Shown: positions 52,015 through 60,848 of the stretch, piece after piece
Numbering within the stretch: position 1 is the stretch's first letter
How the letters are laid out: every line of letters starts with the position of its first letter
Assembly: GCF_036116635.1 (NCBI RefSeq)
Contig: NZ_CP107995.1
Coordinates: forward strand, 8,184,001 to 8,248,000
Direction: 5' to 3'
DNA length: 64,000 nt
Origin: Amycolatopsis sp. NBC_00345
GTDB lineage: Bacteria; Actinomycetota; Actinomycetes; Mycobacteriales; Pseudonocardiaceae
Translations under genes and position numbers: made by a program
Notes under the pieces: model-generated
What the model saw: only the letters and a program-made list of their open reading frames with translations
The model's database searches: none
What the model was told of the DNA's origin: nothing

Positions 52015-53179
52015 GCACGATGAGGTTTCCGGCGTCGAGATCGAACTCGAACACGTCACCAAGAGGTACCCCGGCACCCGCGAGGCGGCCGTTGATGACT
52101 TCTCGATGGTCGTGCCCGCGGGCAAGATCGTGGTCTTCGTCGGCCCGTCCGGCTGTGGCAAGACCACCACGATGCGGATGATCAACCGGCTGATCGAGCC
52201 GACGTCCGGGCGCATCACCATCGGCGGTGACGACGCGCTGAAGCTCGACGTCGACACGCTGCGCCGCCGGATCGGCTACGCGATCCAGCAGGCCGGGCTG
52301 TTCCCGCACTTCACCGTCGCGCAGAACATCGGCGTGGTGCCGGGTCTGCTGGGCTGGGACAAGAAGAAGGTCACCAGCCGGGTCGAGGAGATGATGGACC
52401 TGGTCGGGCTCGACCCGGCCGACTTCCGCGACCGCTTCCCGCGCCAGCTCTCCGGCGGGCAGCAGCAGCGGGTCGGGGTCGCCCGCGCGCTCGCGGCGGA
52501 CCCGCCGGTGCTGCTGATGGACGAGCCGTTCGGCGCCGTCGACCCGATCACCCGCGGCAACCTGCAGGACGAGCTGCTGCGCCTGCAGACCGAGCTGAAG
52601 AAGACGATCGTGTTCGTCACGCACGACTTCGACGAGGCCGTGAAGCTCGGCGACAAGATCGCGGTGCTCGGCAACCAGTCGACGATCCTGCAGTACGACA
52701 CCCCGGACGCGATCCTGGCCAACCCGGCCGACGACACCGTGGCCGGCTTCGTCGGCGCGGGCGCCTCGCTCAAGCAGCTGACGCTGCTGCGGGTCCGCGA
52801 CGTCGAGCTGAAGCAGGACGCGCTGACGGCGGGCCTCGACGAGTCGCCGGCGGAAGTCGCGAAGCAGCTCGACGCGCAGCGCAGGCACTTCGTGCTGGTC
52901 CTCGACGCGCGCCGTCGTCCGACCCGCTGGGTGCACCGCCGCCAGCTGGCGGCGGCCACCTCGCTGGCCACCGCGGGCAAGCCGCTGCGCGACATCGTCA
53001 GCCTGCAGTCCACGCTCCAGGACGCGCTCGAGGCGATGCTCGCCGAAGGCGGCTCGGTGCCGGTCACCGGCGCGCGGGGCGAGTTCGCCGGCACGATCGA
53101 GCTGGACACCGTCATCTCGACGATCCAGCAGCTGCGCGAGGAGCACGCCGACGACCACACCGAGGAGGCTTCGGTATGA
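52007..53179 (+). CDS. Osmolyte ABC transporter ATP-binding protein (OpuCA type)
   Basis: 390 residues from GTG 52007 with GAGGGG 6 nt upstream; GTG 52001 is an alternative. Walker A GPSGCGKTT, signature LSGGQQQR, Walker B LLMDEPFGAVDP and H-loop VTHDFDEA are intact. The C-terminal 120 residues form two CBS-like domains (LLRVRDVELK to TIELDTVI), the osmosensing module of OpuA/OpuC ATPases. The start overlaps the previous stop. Confidence 0.93.
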   Translation: MAEHDEVSGVEIELEHVTKRYPGTREAAVDDFSMVVPAGKIVVFVGPSGCGKTTTMRMINRLIEPTSGRITIGGDDALKLDVDTLRRRIGYAIQQAGLFPHFTVAQNIGVVPGLLGWDKKKVTSRVEEMMDLVGLDPADFRDRFPRQLSGGQQQRVGVARALAADPPVLLMDEPFGAVDPITRGNLQDELLRLQTELKKTIVFVTHDFDEAVKLGDKIAVLGNQSTILQYDTPDAILANPADDTVAGFVGAGASLKQLTLLRVRDVELKQDALTAGLDESPAEVAKQLDAQRRHFVLVLDARRRPTRWVHRRQLAAATSLATAGKPLRDIVSLQSTLQDALEAMLAEGGSVPVTGARGEFAGTIELDTVISTIQQLREEHADDHTEEASV

Positions 53180-53955
53180 CGGCAGTCGTCGACACGGGCT
53201 TCAGCACCGAATCCGGCTCGCGCCGCGCTGAGCGGATCCGGTTGCTCGCCCAGCCGATCGCCGTCCTCGTGATCGTCGCGGTGACGCTGATCTGGGTGTT
53301 CGCGAGCGGGCTCACCGCCACCGAGAAGGAGACGCTGAACGCGTCTTCGCTGTTCACCGCGCTGGGCGACCACCTGCTGATGACGATCGTCGTCACGGCG
53401 ATCGTGGTGCTGGTGGCGGTGCCGCTCGGGGTCATGGTGACGCGGCCGTGGGCGAAGTGGCTGGCGCCGTTCTTCCTGGCCATCGCGAACATCGGCCAGG
53501 CCGCGCCCGCGCTGGGTGTGCTGGTGCTGTGGTTCATCTTCACCGGCGCGGTCGGCGGGCTGTGGGTCGCGGCGCTGCCGCTGGCCTTCTACTCGCTGCT
53601 GCCGGTGCTGCGGAACACGATGGTGGGCCTGCAGCAGGTGGACCCGTCGCTGGTCGACGCCGGCCGCGGCATCGGCATGTCGGCCTCGAAGGTGCTGTGG
53701 CGCGTCGAGTTCCCGCTGGCGATCCCGCTGATCCTGGCCGGCCTGCGCACCGCGCTCGTGCTGGCGGTGGGCACCGCGACGTTCGGCATGTTCGTCAACG
53801 CCGGCGGCTTCGGCCTGCTGATCGACACCGGCTACAAGCTGAACCTCACCAAGGTGCTGATCACCGGTTCGGTGCTGGCCGTCGCGCTGGCGCTGCTGGT
53901 CGACTGGCTGGGCGCGGTGGCGGAACAGTACTTCGGACCGAAGGGACTCCGCTGA
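53176..53955 (+). CDS. Osmolyte ABC permease (OpuCD type)
   Basis: 259 residues with about six helices. IANIGQAAPALGVLVLWF and DAGRGIGMSASKVLWRVEFPLAIPLILAGLRT are typical. It overlaps the ATPase gene by 4 nt and the binding-protein gene by 1 nt. Pairs with OpuCB in one transporter. Confidence 0.92.
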   Translation: MTAVVDTGFSTESGSRRAERIRLLAQPIAVLVIVAVTLIWVFASGLTATEKETLNASSLFTALGDHLLMTIVVTAIVVLVAVPLGVMVTRPWAKWLAPFFLAIANIGQAAPALGVLVLWFIFTGAVGGLWVAALPLAFYSLLPVLRNTMVGLQQVDPSLVDAGRGIGMSASKVLWRVEFPLAIPLILAGLRTALVLAVGTATFGMFVNAGGFGLLIDTGYKLNLTKVLITGSVLAVALALLVDWLGAVAEQYFGPKGLR

Positions 53956-54926
53956 TGCACGTCCTCAAGAAGGCGGGCGCGCTGGCCGGGGCCGCCTTGC
54001 TCGCCGGGACGCTCTCGGCGTGCGGCCTCGACATCAACACGTCGGTGCCTTACACGATCGAGCCCGGTTCGATCCAGCCCATCCCGGCGCTGGCCGGCCA
54101 GCGGGTGGTGGTGGGGTCGAAGGACTTCACCGAGAACATCATCCTCGGCTACATGGCGGAGATGGCGCTCAGCGCGGCCGGCGCGGACATCGTCGACCTG
54201 ACCGACATCAAGGGGTCGAACTCGTCGCGGCAGGCGCTGCTCAACGGGCAGACCGACGTGACGTGGGAGTACACCGGCACCGGCTGGATCAACTACCAGG
54301 GCAACGAGCTGCCGGTGCCCGGCGGGGAGAAGGCGCAGTACGAGGCGACCGCGAAGGCGGACGCGGAGAAGAACGGCGTCACCTGGCTGAACTACTCGCC
54401 GCTGAACGACCAGTACGCCTTCGCCACCACTGCGGCGTACGCCGCGAAGAACAACCTGAAGACCACCAGCGACCTGGCGAACTTCCTGAAGCAGAAGCCG
54501 GACCAGGCCCGGTTCTGCCTGGAGACGGAGTTCACCAGCCGCCAGGACGGCTTCCCGGCCGCGGTCAAGGCATACGGCTTCCAGAACCCGAAGATCGAGA
54601 ACTTCGGCATCGGCACCATCTACTCGGCCGTGTCCAACGGGACCTGCCCGGTCGGCGAGGTGTTCACCACCGACGGCCGGATCTCCGGGCTCAACCTGAA
54701 GGTGCTGGAGGACGACAAGAAGGCGTTCCCGCAGTACAACGCCGCCGTGACGATGCGGACCGACTTCCTCAACGCGCACCCGGAGATCCGGGGCCCGCTG
54801 GAGAAGGTGACCGCGGCGATCGACAACGTGCAGATGGTCGAGCTGTGCAAGCAGGTGGACGTGGACGGCAAGGACGCCGGCACGGTCGCGCACGACTGGA
54901 TGCTCAAGAAGGGCTTCATCAAGTAG
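53955..54926 (+). CDS. Osmolyte-binding lipoprotein (OpuCC/OsmF type)
   Basis: 323 residues from ATG 53955. Lipobox LAGTLSACG. VVVGSKDFTENIILGYMAEMAL, GQTDVTWEYTGTGW and LNYSPLNDQYAFATT are OpuAC-type signatures with aromatic residues that cage quaternary amines. Delivers betaine, carnitine or choline; the precise ligand is not decided by sequence. The upstream open frame overlaps the permease gene in another frame and is not coding. Confidence 0.93.
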   Translation: MHVLKKAGALAGAALLAGTLSACGLDINTSVPYTIEPGSIQPIPALAGQRVVVGSKDFTENIILGYMAEMALSAAGADIVDLTDIKGSNSSRQALLNGQTDVTWEYTGTGWINYQGNELPVPGGEKAQYEATAKADAEKNGVTWLNYSPLNDQYAFATTAAYAAKNNLKTTSDLANFLKQKPDQARFCLETEFTSRQDGFPAAVKAYGFQNPKIENFGIGTIYSAVSNGTCPVGEVFTTDGRISGLNLKVLEDDKKAFPQYNAAVTMRTDFLNAHPEIRGPLEKVTAAIDNVQMVELCKQVDVDGKDAGTVAHDWMLKKGFIK

Positions 54927-55018
54927 CCGCGCCCGCCTCCCGGCGCCCGGCCGGCCCGATTACTGAGCAATGCTAAGTTGTTGGGGAGATCAAATCCGGG
55001 ACGCTGGGAGGCGCGAGC

Positions 55019-55588
55019 GTGACCAAGCTGGAGATCATCGTGGCGAGCACTCGCCCGGGGCGGGTGGGCCTGCCCGTGGCGAAGTGGTTCGAGGGCGAGG
55101 CGAAGACCCACGGTGGTTTCGACGAGGTCGAGATCGTCGACCTGGCCGAGGTGAACCTGCCGTTCTTCAACGAGGCCAAGCACCCGCGCCTGCGTGAGTA
55201 CGAGCACCAGCACACCAAGGACTGGAGCGCGAAGGTCGCCGAGGCGGACGCGTTCGCGTTCGTGATGCCGGAGTACAACCACGGCTTCAACGCCGAGCTG
55301 AAGAACGCGCTCGACTACCTGCACCACGAGTGGCTGTACAAGGCCGCCGGGCTGGTCAGCTACGGCGGCGTCGCGGCGGGCACGCGGGCCACTCAGATGA
55401 TCAAGCCGGTGCTCGCCGTGCTGCGGATGACCACCGTCGCCGAGGCCGTGTCGATCCCGTTCGTGCAGCAGTTCCTCGAAGACGGCGTGATCGTGCCGAA
55501 CGACGTGATGACCACGGCGGTGAAGGCGATGCTGGACGAGCTGGTGCGGGTGGCGGAGACGCTGAAGCCGCTGCGCAAGGACTCCTGA
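55019..55588 (+). CDS. NADPH-dependent FMN reductase (flavodoxin fold)
   Basis: 189 residues from GTG 55019. The FMN phosphate loop reads ASTRPGRVGLPVAKW. MPEYNHGFNAELKNALDYL is the diagnostic P-E-Y-N motif, and SYGGVAAGTRA follows. It reduces flavins or quinones with NADPH. Monocistronic, ended by a complex hairpin region. Confidence 0.94.
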   Translation: MTKLEIIVASTRPGRVGLPVAKWFEGEAKTHGGFDEVEIVDLAEVNLPFFNEAKHPRLREYEHQHTKDWSAKVAEADAFAFVMPEYNHGFNAELKNALDYLHHEWLYKAAGLVSYGGVAAGTRATQMIKPVLAVLRMTTVAEAVSIPFVQQFLEDGVIVPNDVMTTAVKAMLDELVRVAETLKPLRKDS

Positions 55589-55594
55589 GACAGT

Positions 55595-55680
55595 GCGCCC
55601 CAATGTGGCGTTCGGTGCGTCCAACGCACCGAACGCCACATTGGGTGCGTTGAGCGCAACCAACGCCACATTGGGGCGCT
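55595..55680. repeat. Three-part inverted-repeat cluster (bidirectional terminator)
   Basis: A 22-bp perfect hairpin (55599-55620 with 55624-55645, 3-nt loop) is followed by a third copy of its outer part at 55664-55679. That copy can also pair with the first arm, so two alternative folds exist. Lies between convergent genes. Confidence 0.88.
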
Positions 55681-55702
55681 TCGACGGTCCGGCCCTCGCG
55701 CG

Positions 55703-56167
55703 TCAGACGCCGAGCCGGTGCAGCAGCTGTTCCTCCAGCCGGTCCAGCTCGCCGGCGACCGCGTGGTGCGCCGCCTTGCGCCGGGCCGCGGGCATGCGCT
55801 CGGCCGCCCGGACCGTGGCGGACAGCTGTTCCAGCGTGCCCTGGGTCTCGTCGGCGAACTTCGTGTCCGCGGCCGAGGACTTCGACGACTTCCGCAGCTC
55901 GGCCAGCCCCTGCACGAGCCCGGCGATCCGGGCGTGCAGCGCGGCCCCCCGGCCGGTGTACTCGCCGAGCTGGTCGACGGCGACGCCGAGCTTGCGCGCC
56001 TGGTACCGGTCGTACAGCTCCCGGGCCGCGCCCGCCGCGCGAACGGCATACGGCGCCACCACCGGCAGCACCGCCGGGCCCAGCACCTTGGCCACCGCGA
56101 TCGCGTTCTTCGCCTTCTTCGGGGTGACTCGAGCTTCACCCGCGTCCTGCTTGGCCTTGCGCGCCAT
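55703..56167 (-). CDS. Conserved actinobacterial helical protein (DUF6474-like)
   Basis: 154 residues, Lys/Ala-rich and all-helical: KNAIAVAKVLGPAVLPVVAPYAVRAAG, then ELYDRYQARKLGVAVDQLGEYTGRGAALHARI. It fits DUF6474-type proteins as I recall them. One hydrophobic segment (30-50) may contact the membrane. Function unknown; divergent from the TM0106 nuclease gene. Confidence 0.72.
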   Translation of the reverse strand: MARKAKQDAGEARVTPKKAKNAIAVAKVLGPAVLPVVAPYAVRAAGAARELYDRYQARKLGVAVDQLGEYTGRGAALHARIAGLVQGLAELRKSSKSSAADTKFADETQGTLEQLSATVRAAERMPAARRKAAHHAVAGELDRLEEQLLHRLGV

Positions 56168-56283
56168 GGCCCACCTCCTGCGACTCGTCGGGCTTGAACT
56201 TACTGGTCCCCGTGGTGGCGGGCATGTCGGCTCGCAGGAGTGCGGGCAGGTCGGCTCGGGACAGCGGAACTAGAGTGATCAGT

Positions 56284-57930
56284 ATGGGTAACGAGGTGCT
56301 GCTCGACGCGGGCGCCGTCAGCCGGTGCCGGCGCCGCGTGCACCTGGAGCACGACCCGGCCATGCGGGAGGTCCCGCTGCCGCCGCCGGATCCGACCGCG
56401 CAGCAGCGGATCGACGACGCCACGGCGCACCGCGAGGAGATCCTGCGCCGGCTCGTCGAGGCCACCGGGCCGGACGCGACGTGGGCCCGTATCGCGCGGG
56501 ACCGGCCGGCCGCCGAGCGGGTGCGGCTCACCGAGCAGGCGTTCGCCGACGGCGTCCAGTACATCTGGGGCGGGCTGCTGCCCGCCGACTCGATCGAGCA
56601 CCGGCGCGGTGGCGTCGACCTGCTCGTGCGCGCCGGCACCGGGTACGTGCCGGTGCTGGTGGTGCGGCACCGGATCACCGACCGCGGCTCCGGCGCGCCG
56701 ACCACCGTGATGACCGACCTCGACCCGGCGCACCGCGGGCCGGACGACGCGCGCAAGGTCCGCTCGCAGCCGCGTGACCAGCTGCGGCTCGCGCACCTGC
56801 GCCGGATGCTGCAGACCCACGGCCGCGCCGAGGCCGGCCGCGCGATGGGCGGCGTGATCGGGCTCGACGCCGACGTTGTCGTCTGGCACGACCTCACCGC
56901 GGGCACCTGGCCGGGCGGGCGCAGCGCGATGAACGAGTACGACGCCCGGTTCGCCGACCGCCTCGCCGTCGCCACCGCGGCCGCGACCGGCGACGAGCCG
57001 CTGGCCATGCCGTCGCGCGTGCTGGAGTGCCGGCGCTGCCCGTACTGGCCGACGTGCGAGGTGCTGCTCACCGAGACCCGCGACGTCAGCCTCGTCGTCC
57101 GCGGCGAGGACGCCACCGAGCTGCGCAAGGCCGGCGTGTCCACTGTGGACAACCTGGCCGCGCTGGACCCGGTCGACGACGCGCCGCCGATGAACTGGAC
57201 CGGCGGCACCTTCGCCGACGCCATCATGCTGGCGCGCGCTTGGCTCGCCGACCTCACCATGGTCCGCCGCACGCCCGAGGTCGAAGTGGCGCGCGCGGAC
57301 GTCGAGGTCGACGTCGACATGGAGAGCTTCGGCGACGCGGGCGCGTACCTGTGGGGCACGCTGCTGTCCGGCGCCGACATCGGGCTGCCGCGCGGCTACC
57401 GCGCCTTCGCGACCTGGGACCCGCTGCCGACGACGGACGAGGCGCGCTCGTTCGCGGAGTTCTGGGCGTGGTTCACCGACGTCCGCGAGCGCACGCTGGC
57501 GGCCGGGCTGACCTTCCGCGCGTACTGCTACAACGCGCTGGCGGAGAACCGCTGGCTGTTCGGCTCGGTGGAGCGCTTCGGGGATCACCCCGGCGTCCCG
57601 TCGCGCAAGGCGGTTCAGTCCTTTGTGGATTCTGACGAGTGGGTGGACCTGTTCCGCAGCGTCACCGACCAGTTCCTGTGCTCGCGCGGTAAGGGCCTCA
57701 AGGTGGTCGCGCCCGTCGCGGGCTTCACCTGGCGCGACCCGGAGGCCGGCGGTGAGGCGTCGATGCGCTGGTACCGCGACGCCGTCGGCATGGACGGCGA
57801 GCTGCCCGACGACGCCCAGCGCGAGCGGCTGCTGCGCTACAACGAGGACGACGTCCTGGCCACGAAGGCGCTGCGCGAGTGGATGTCGGACCGCGCGCAG
57901 GCTGAAGTGCCGTACATGCTCGACCTGTAG
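56284..57930 (+). CDS. TM0106-family RecB-like putative nuclease
   Basis: 548 residues from ATG 56284. VLECRRCPYWPTCEVLL supplies Cys ligands as in the RecB/Cas4-like part. DDLAAL-type helix-hairpin DNA contacts (AGVSTVDNLAALDP) follow. C-terminal DEDD-type RNase H-like segment has VDVDMESFGD, AYCYNALAENRWL and RYNEDDVLATKALREW. It is common in actinobacterial cores; a repair/processing nuclease of unknown specificity. Confidence 0.85.
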   Translation: MGNEVLLDAGAVSRCRRRVHLEHDPAMREVPLPPPDPTAQQRIDDATAHREEILRRLVEATGPDATWARIARDRPAAERVRLTEQAFADGVQYIWGGLLPADSIEHRRGGVDLLVRAGTGYVPVLVVRHRITDRGSGAPTTVMTDLDPAHRGPDDARKVRSQPRDQLRLAHLRRMLQTHGRAEAGRAMGGVIGLDADVVVWHDLTAGTWPGGRSAMNEYDARFADRLAVATAAATGDEPLAMPSRVLECRRCPYWPTCEVLLTETRDVSLVVRGEDATELRKAGVSTVDNLAALDPVDDAPPMNWTGGTFADAIMLARAWLADLTMVRRTPEVEVARADVEVDVDMESFGDAGAYLWGTLLSGADIGLPRGYRAFATWDPLPTTDEARSFAEFWAWFTDVRERTLAAGLTFRAYCYNALAENRWLFGSVERFGDHPGVPSRKAVQSFVDSDEWVDLFRSVTDQFLCSRGKGLKVVAPVAGFTWRDPEAGGEASMRWYRDAVGMDGELPDDAQRERLLRYNEDDVLATKALREWMSDRAQAEVPYMLDL

Positions 57931-57946
57931 GCCTCGTTTGCGTATA

Positions 57947-57972
57947 CTCGTGGACGAGTACTCGTCTACGAG
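57947..57972. promoter_or_regulatory. PadR operator, 26-bp palindrome
   Basis: CTCGTGGACGAGT and ACTCGTCTACGAG meet at 57959/57960 with one mismatch. It overlaps a TATACT -10-like hexamer (57943-57948) and ends 2 bp before the padR ATG, so it is probably autoregulatory. Confidence 0.72.
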
Positions 57973-57974
57973 GA

Positions 57975-58622
57975 ATGGTGCTGGTGAAACGACGCAAGGT
58001 CGGCAACATGCTGGGCCTCGCCGTGTTGTCCGCCCTGCTCGAGCGGCCGATGCACCCGTACGAAATGGCCACCGTGCTGCGGGAACGCGGCAAGGACGGC
58101 GATATGAAGATCAAGTGGGGCTCGCTCTACACGGTGGTCGGCAACCTGGAGAAGCACGGTTTCGTCGAGGCCGTGGAGAGCGTGCGCGAAGGTGCGCGGC
58201 CCGAGCGCACGATCTACCGGCTCACCGACGCCGGCCGGGCCGAGCTGGAGGACTGGGTCCGCGAGCTGCTGGGCGAGCCCGACTTCGAGCCGCCGAAGTT
58301 CCGGGCCGGGCTGTCGCTGTTGCCCGCGCTCGGGCCGGACACGGTGGCGGAGCTGCTGGGCACCCGGCTGGGCGCGCTGGAGGAGCGGCTGCTCACCCGC
58401 GCCGAGGCGCTCGACGGCTACCGCGCCGAGGTGCCCCGGCTGATGCTGGTGGAGGCCGAGTACGAGCTGGCCCTGCTGCGCGCGGAGGCGGACTGGGTCC
58501 GCGCGCTGCTGCACGACCTGACCACCGGCGCGATGCCGGGGATCGACGCGTGGCGGCACTTCCGGGAGACGGGGCAGCTGCCGGAAGACTTGGGCGCCTT
58601 CGCTGAAGGGGGCCGGGAGTGA
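57975..58622 (+). CDS. PadR-family transcriptional regulator
   Basis: 215 residues. The winged helix shows LAVLSALLERPMHPYEMATVLRERG, KIKWGSLYTVVGNLEKHGFVEAV and RTIYRLTDAGRAELEDWV. The C-terminal helices form the dimer/effector domain (PadR VanR-like). The start overlaps no gene, and the palindrome just before it suggests negative autoregulation. Its other targets are unknown; no efflux gene is adjacent. Confidence 0.93.
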   Translation: MVLVKRRKVGNMLGLAVLSALLERPMHPYEMATVLRERGKDGDMKIKWGSLYTVVGNLEKHGFVEAVESVREGARPERTIYRLTDAGRAELEDWVRELLGEPDFEPPKFRAGLSLLPALGPDTVAELLGTRLGALEERLLTRAEALDGYRAEVPRLMLVEAEYELALLRAEADWVRALLHDLTTGAMPGIDAWRHFRETGQLPEDLGAFAEGGRE

Positions 58623-58624
58623 AT

Positions 58625-59020
58625 CTGGCTGCTTGTGCCGAAGGGGACCGGGAGTAGCTGGAAGGCTCGGCCGACTTCATCGAGGGGCCGGGAGTAGCCA
58701 GAAGACCTGGCCACCTTCTCTGAAGGGGCGGGAGTAGCCGGAAAGCCCGGCCGCCTTCGTCGAGGGGCCCGGAGTAGCTGGAAGGTCTGTCCGCCCTCGC
58801 AGGGTGGGCCAGGCGTAGCCGGAAGGCCCGGCCGCCCTCGCAGAGAGGCGGCGAGCTGCTGGAAGACCGCCCCCTTCGCTGAAGGAGGCGCGAGTAGCCA
58901 GAAGACCTGTCCGCCTCAGCCGAAGGGGCCAGGCGTAGCCGGAACACCTGCCCGCCTTCGCAGAGCGGCCAAGGCGTAGCCGGAAGACCTGTCCGCCTTC
59001 ACCGAAGGAGGCGGGGAGTA
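58625..59020. repeat. Degenerate tandem array, about nine units of ~41 bp
   Basis: The region 58623-59181 holds no gene. It consists of imperfect repeats with a core GGGAGTAGCCGGAAGACCTG and a small hairpin CCTTC-NNN-GAAGG in most units (for example 58719, 58870 and 58998). Spacing varies from 38 to 43 bp. There are no unique spacers, so it is not a CRISPR array. Following 59020 is ordinary leader sequence of the methyltransferase gene. Confidence 0.8.
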
Positions 59021-59181
59021 AAGGCCGGCCCCGGCGGCGATGCTGGCACATCGTCACCGGGACCGGGAAACCCTCGAACCGTTCCGCGCGAGCGAACCCG
59101 GCCCTGGGGCTGCACACACAGGATACGGGGGGCACCTCGCGGGGACCGGTTCGCACCGATCACCGAAACGGGGAGTCACCC

Positions 59182-59862
59182 ATGGGGAACACCGGAGTCA
59201 GACACCACCGCACCAAACTGCTGCCGGAGATGGAAGGGCCGGTCGCGCGGGCGTACGCGCGCGGCCGCAACACTGCTCCGCAGCTCGCGTTCTGCCGCCG
59301 CGTGGCTGGCGAGATCACCACCGGCCTGCCCGACGGCGCCGCCGTGCTCGAAGTGGCGCCGGGGCCGGGCTACTTCGCCGTGGAGATGGCGCGGCTGGGC
59401 TTCGCCGTCACGGGGCTCGACGTGAGCCGCACGTTTGTCGGGCTGGCGCGGGAGTACGCGCGGGCCGAGGGGGTGGCCGTCGAGTTCCGTCAGGGTGACG
59501 TGGCCGCGATGCCCTTCGCTGACGGCTCGTTCGACTTCCTGATCTGCCAGGCCGCGTTCAAGAACTTCGCGCGGCCCGTGGCGGCGCTCGACGAGATGCA
59601 CCGCGTGCTGCGTCCCGGCGGCGTCGCGGTGGTGCAGGACATGAGCAAGGAGGCGACGCACGCCCAGATCGAGGCCGAGGTCGCGGCCATGGCGCTGGGC
59701 AAGGTGGCCGCGTTCACCACCCGGCAAACGCTCGGCGGGCTGCGGCGGCGGGCCTACACGCCCGCACAGTTCACGGCGACGGTGGCCGAAAGCGCCTTCC
59801 GGACGTGCACCGTGATCACCGAGGGCATGGGCCTCGAGGTCCGGCTGACCCGGGCGGCCTGA
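59182..59862 (+). CDS. Class I SAM-dependent methyltransferase
   Basis: 226 residues. Motif I is AAVLEVAPGPGYFAVEMAR, motif II TGLDVSR, motif III-like FRQGDVAAMPFADGSFDFLICQAAFKNF, then HRVLRPGGVAVV. Methyltransf_11/25 type; small-molecule methylation of unknown target. Single gene ended by a hairpin. Confidence 0.93.
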   Translation: MGNTGVRHHRTKLLPEMEGPVARAYARGRNTAPQLAFCRRVAGEITTGLPDGAAVLEVAPGPGYFAVEMARLGFAVTGLDVSRTFVGLAREYARAEGVAVEFRQGDVAAMPFADGSFDFLICQAAFKNFARPVAALDEMHRVLRPGGVAVVQDMSKEATHAQIEAEVAAMALGKVAAFTTRQTLGGLRRRAYTPAQFTATVAESAFRTCTVITEGMGLEVRLTRAA

Positions 59863-59863
59863 C

Positions 59864-59902
59864 CCCGCGAGGGGATCGCGACACACGCGGTCCCCTCGCG
59901 GG
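59864..59902. terminator. Hairpin between convergent methyltransferase and SDR genes
   Basis: 12-bp arms CCCGCGAGGGGA/TCCCCTCGCGGG with a 15-nt loop that has additional internal pairing. Confidence 0.8.
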
Positions 59903-59906
59903 CGGG

Positions 59907-60665
59907 TCAGCGCGGGGCCATGCGCAGCGAGCCGTCCATGCGGACGACCTCGCCGTTGAGGTAGTCGTGGTCGATCAGCGAGAGGGCGAGCTGGGCGTAC
60001 TCGTCCGGGCGGGCGAGGCGCTTCGGGAAGGGCACGCCCGCGGACAGCGTCGCGCGGAACTCGTCGCTCACCGTCGCCAGCATGGGGGTGTCGACGATGC
60101 CCGGCGCGATCGTCAGCACCCGGATGCCGGACGTCGACAGGTCGCGCGCCGCCGGGAGGGTCAGGCCGACCACCCCGCCCTTGGACGAGGAGTACGCGAC
60201 CTGGCCGATCTGGCCGTCGAAGGCCGCGATGGAGGCGGTGTTGATGATGACGCCGCGCGCGTCGTCGGCCAGCGGCTCGGTCGCGGCGACGGCCTCGGCG
60301 GCGATGGTCAGCACGTTGAACGTGCCGATCAGGTTGATCTGGATGACCTTCGCGTACAGCGCCAGGTCGTGGCGGCCCTTCTTCGACAGGATCCGCGCGG
60401 ACGGCCCGATCCCGGCGCAGTTGACCACGATCCGCAGCGGCACGCCCGAGCCCGCCGCGGTGTCCACCGCGGCCTGGACCTGCTCGGGGTCGGTCACGTC
60501 GGCCTCGACGTAGGTGACGCCCTCGACCGGCTCGGCCTTCTCGATCGAGCCCGCGAGGTCCAGCGCGAACACCCGCGCGCCCTTCGCGGCGAGGGCCTTG
60601 GCGGTCGCGCCGCCCAGGCCGGAGGCACCGCCCGTGACGAGCGCTGCGGTGTCGGTGATCTGCAT
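59907..60665 (-). CDS. Short-chain dehydrogenase, HSD10/3-hydroxyacyl-CoA dehydrogenase-like
   Basis: 252 residues from ATG 60665 (AGGAGA upstream). TGGASGLGGATAKAL binds cofactor and ALDLAG follows beta 2, favouring NAD. Ser in NTASIAAFDGQ, Tyr/Lys in AYSSSKGG; the final MDGSLRMAPR is typical of the HSD10 group. Probably acts in fatty-acid or branched-chain degradation. The upstream frame to 60758 is not needed. Confidence 0.93.
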   Translation of the reverse strand: MQITDTAALVTGGASGLGGATAKALAAKGARVFALDLAGSIEKAEPVEGVTYVEADVTDPEQVQAAVDTAAGSGVPLRIVVNCAGIGPSARILSKKGRHDLALYAKVIQINLIGTFNVLTIAAEAVAATEPLADDARGVIINTASIAAFDGQIGQVAYSSSKGGVVGLTLPAARDLSTSGIRVLTIAPGIVDTPMLATVSDEFRATLSAGVPFPKRLARPDEYAQLALSLIDHDYLNGEVVRMDGSLRMAPR

Positions 60666-60848
60666 CTTCTGCCCTTCTCCTGACTCACGGGCGCGGCCGG
60701 CGCACCGTCCGGCCCAGGTTAACGCTCGTTCGCATCGGGGGCGCGTGTGCTGCCTCACCCGGCCTGCTTCCGCACTGTCGCGCGGAGTATTCGGCAGCGC
60801 CCACTTCCGTTAGCGCGGTCGTCAACTCCGGCTGTCACCTTCGGCAGC

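Noticed and set aside
58625..59020. CRISPR array
   Set aside because: Units are contiguous and imperfect with no unique spacers, and no cas genes are in the window.
58393..59156. Minus-strand open frames through the tandem array
   Set aside because: Composition follows the DNA repeats, there is no initiation site and no domain; they are products of the repeat.
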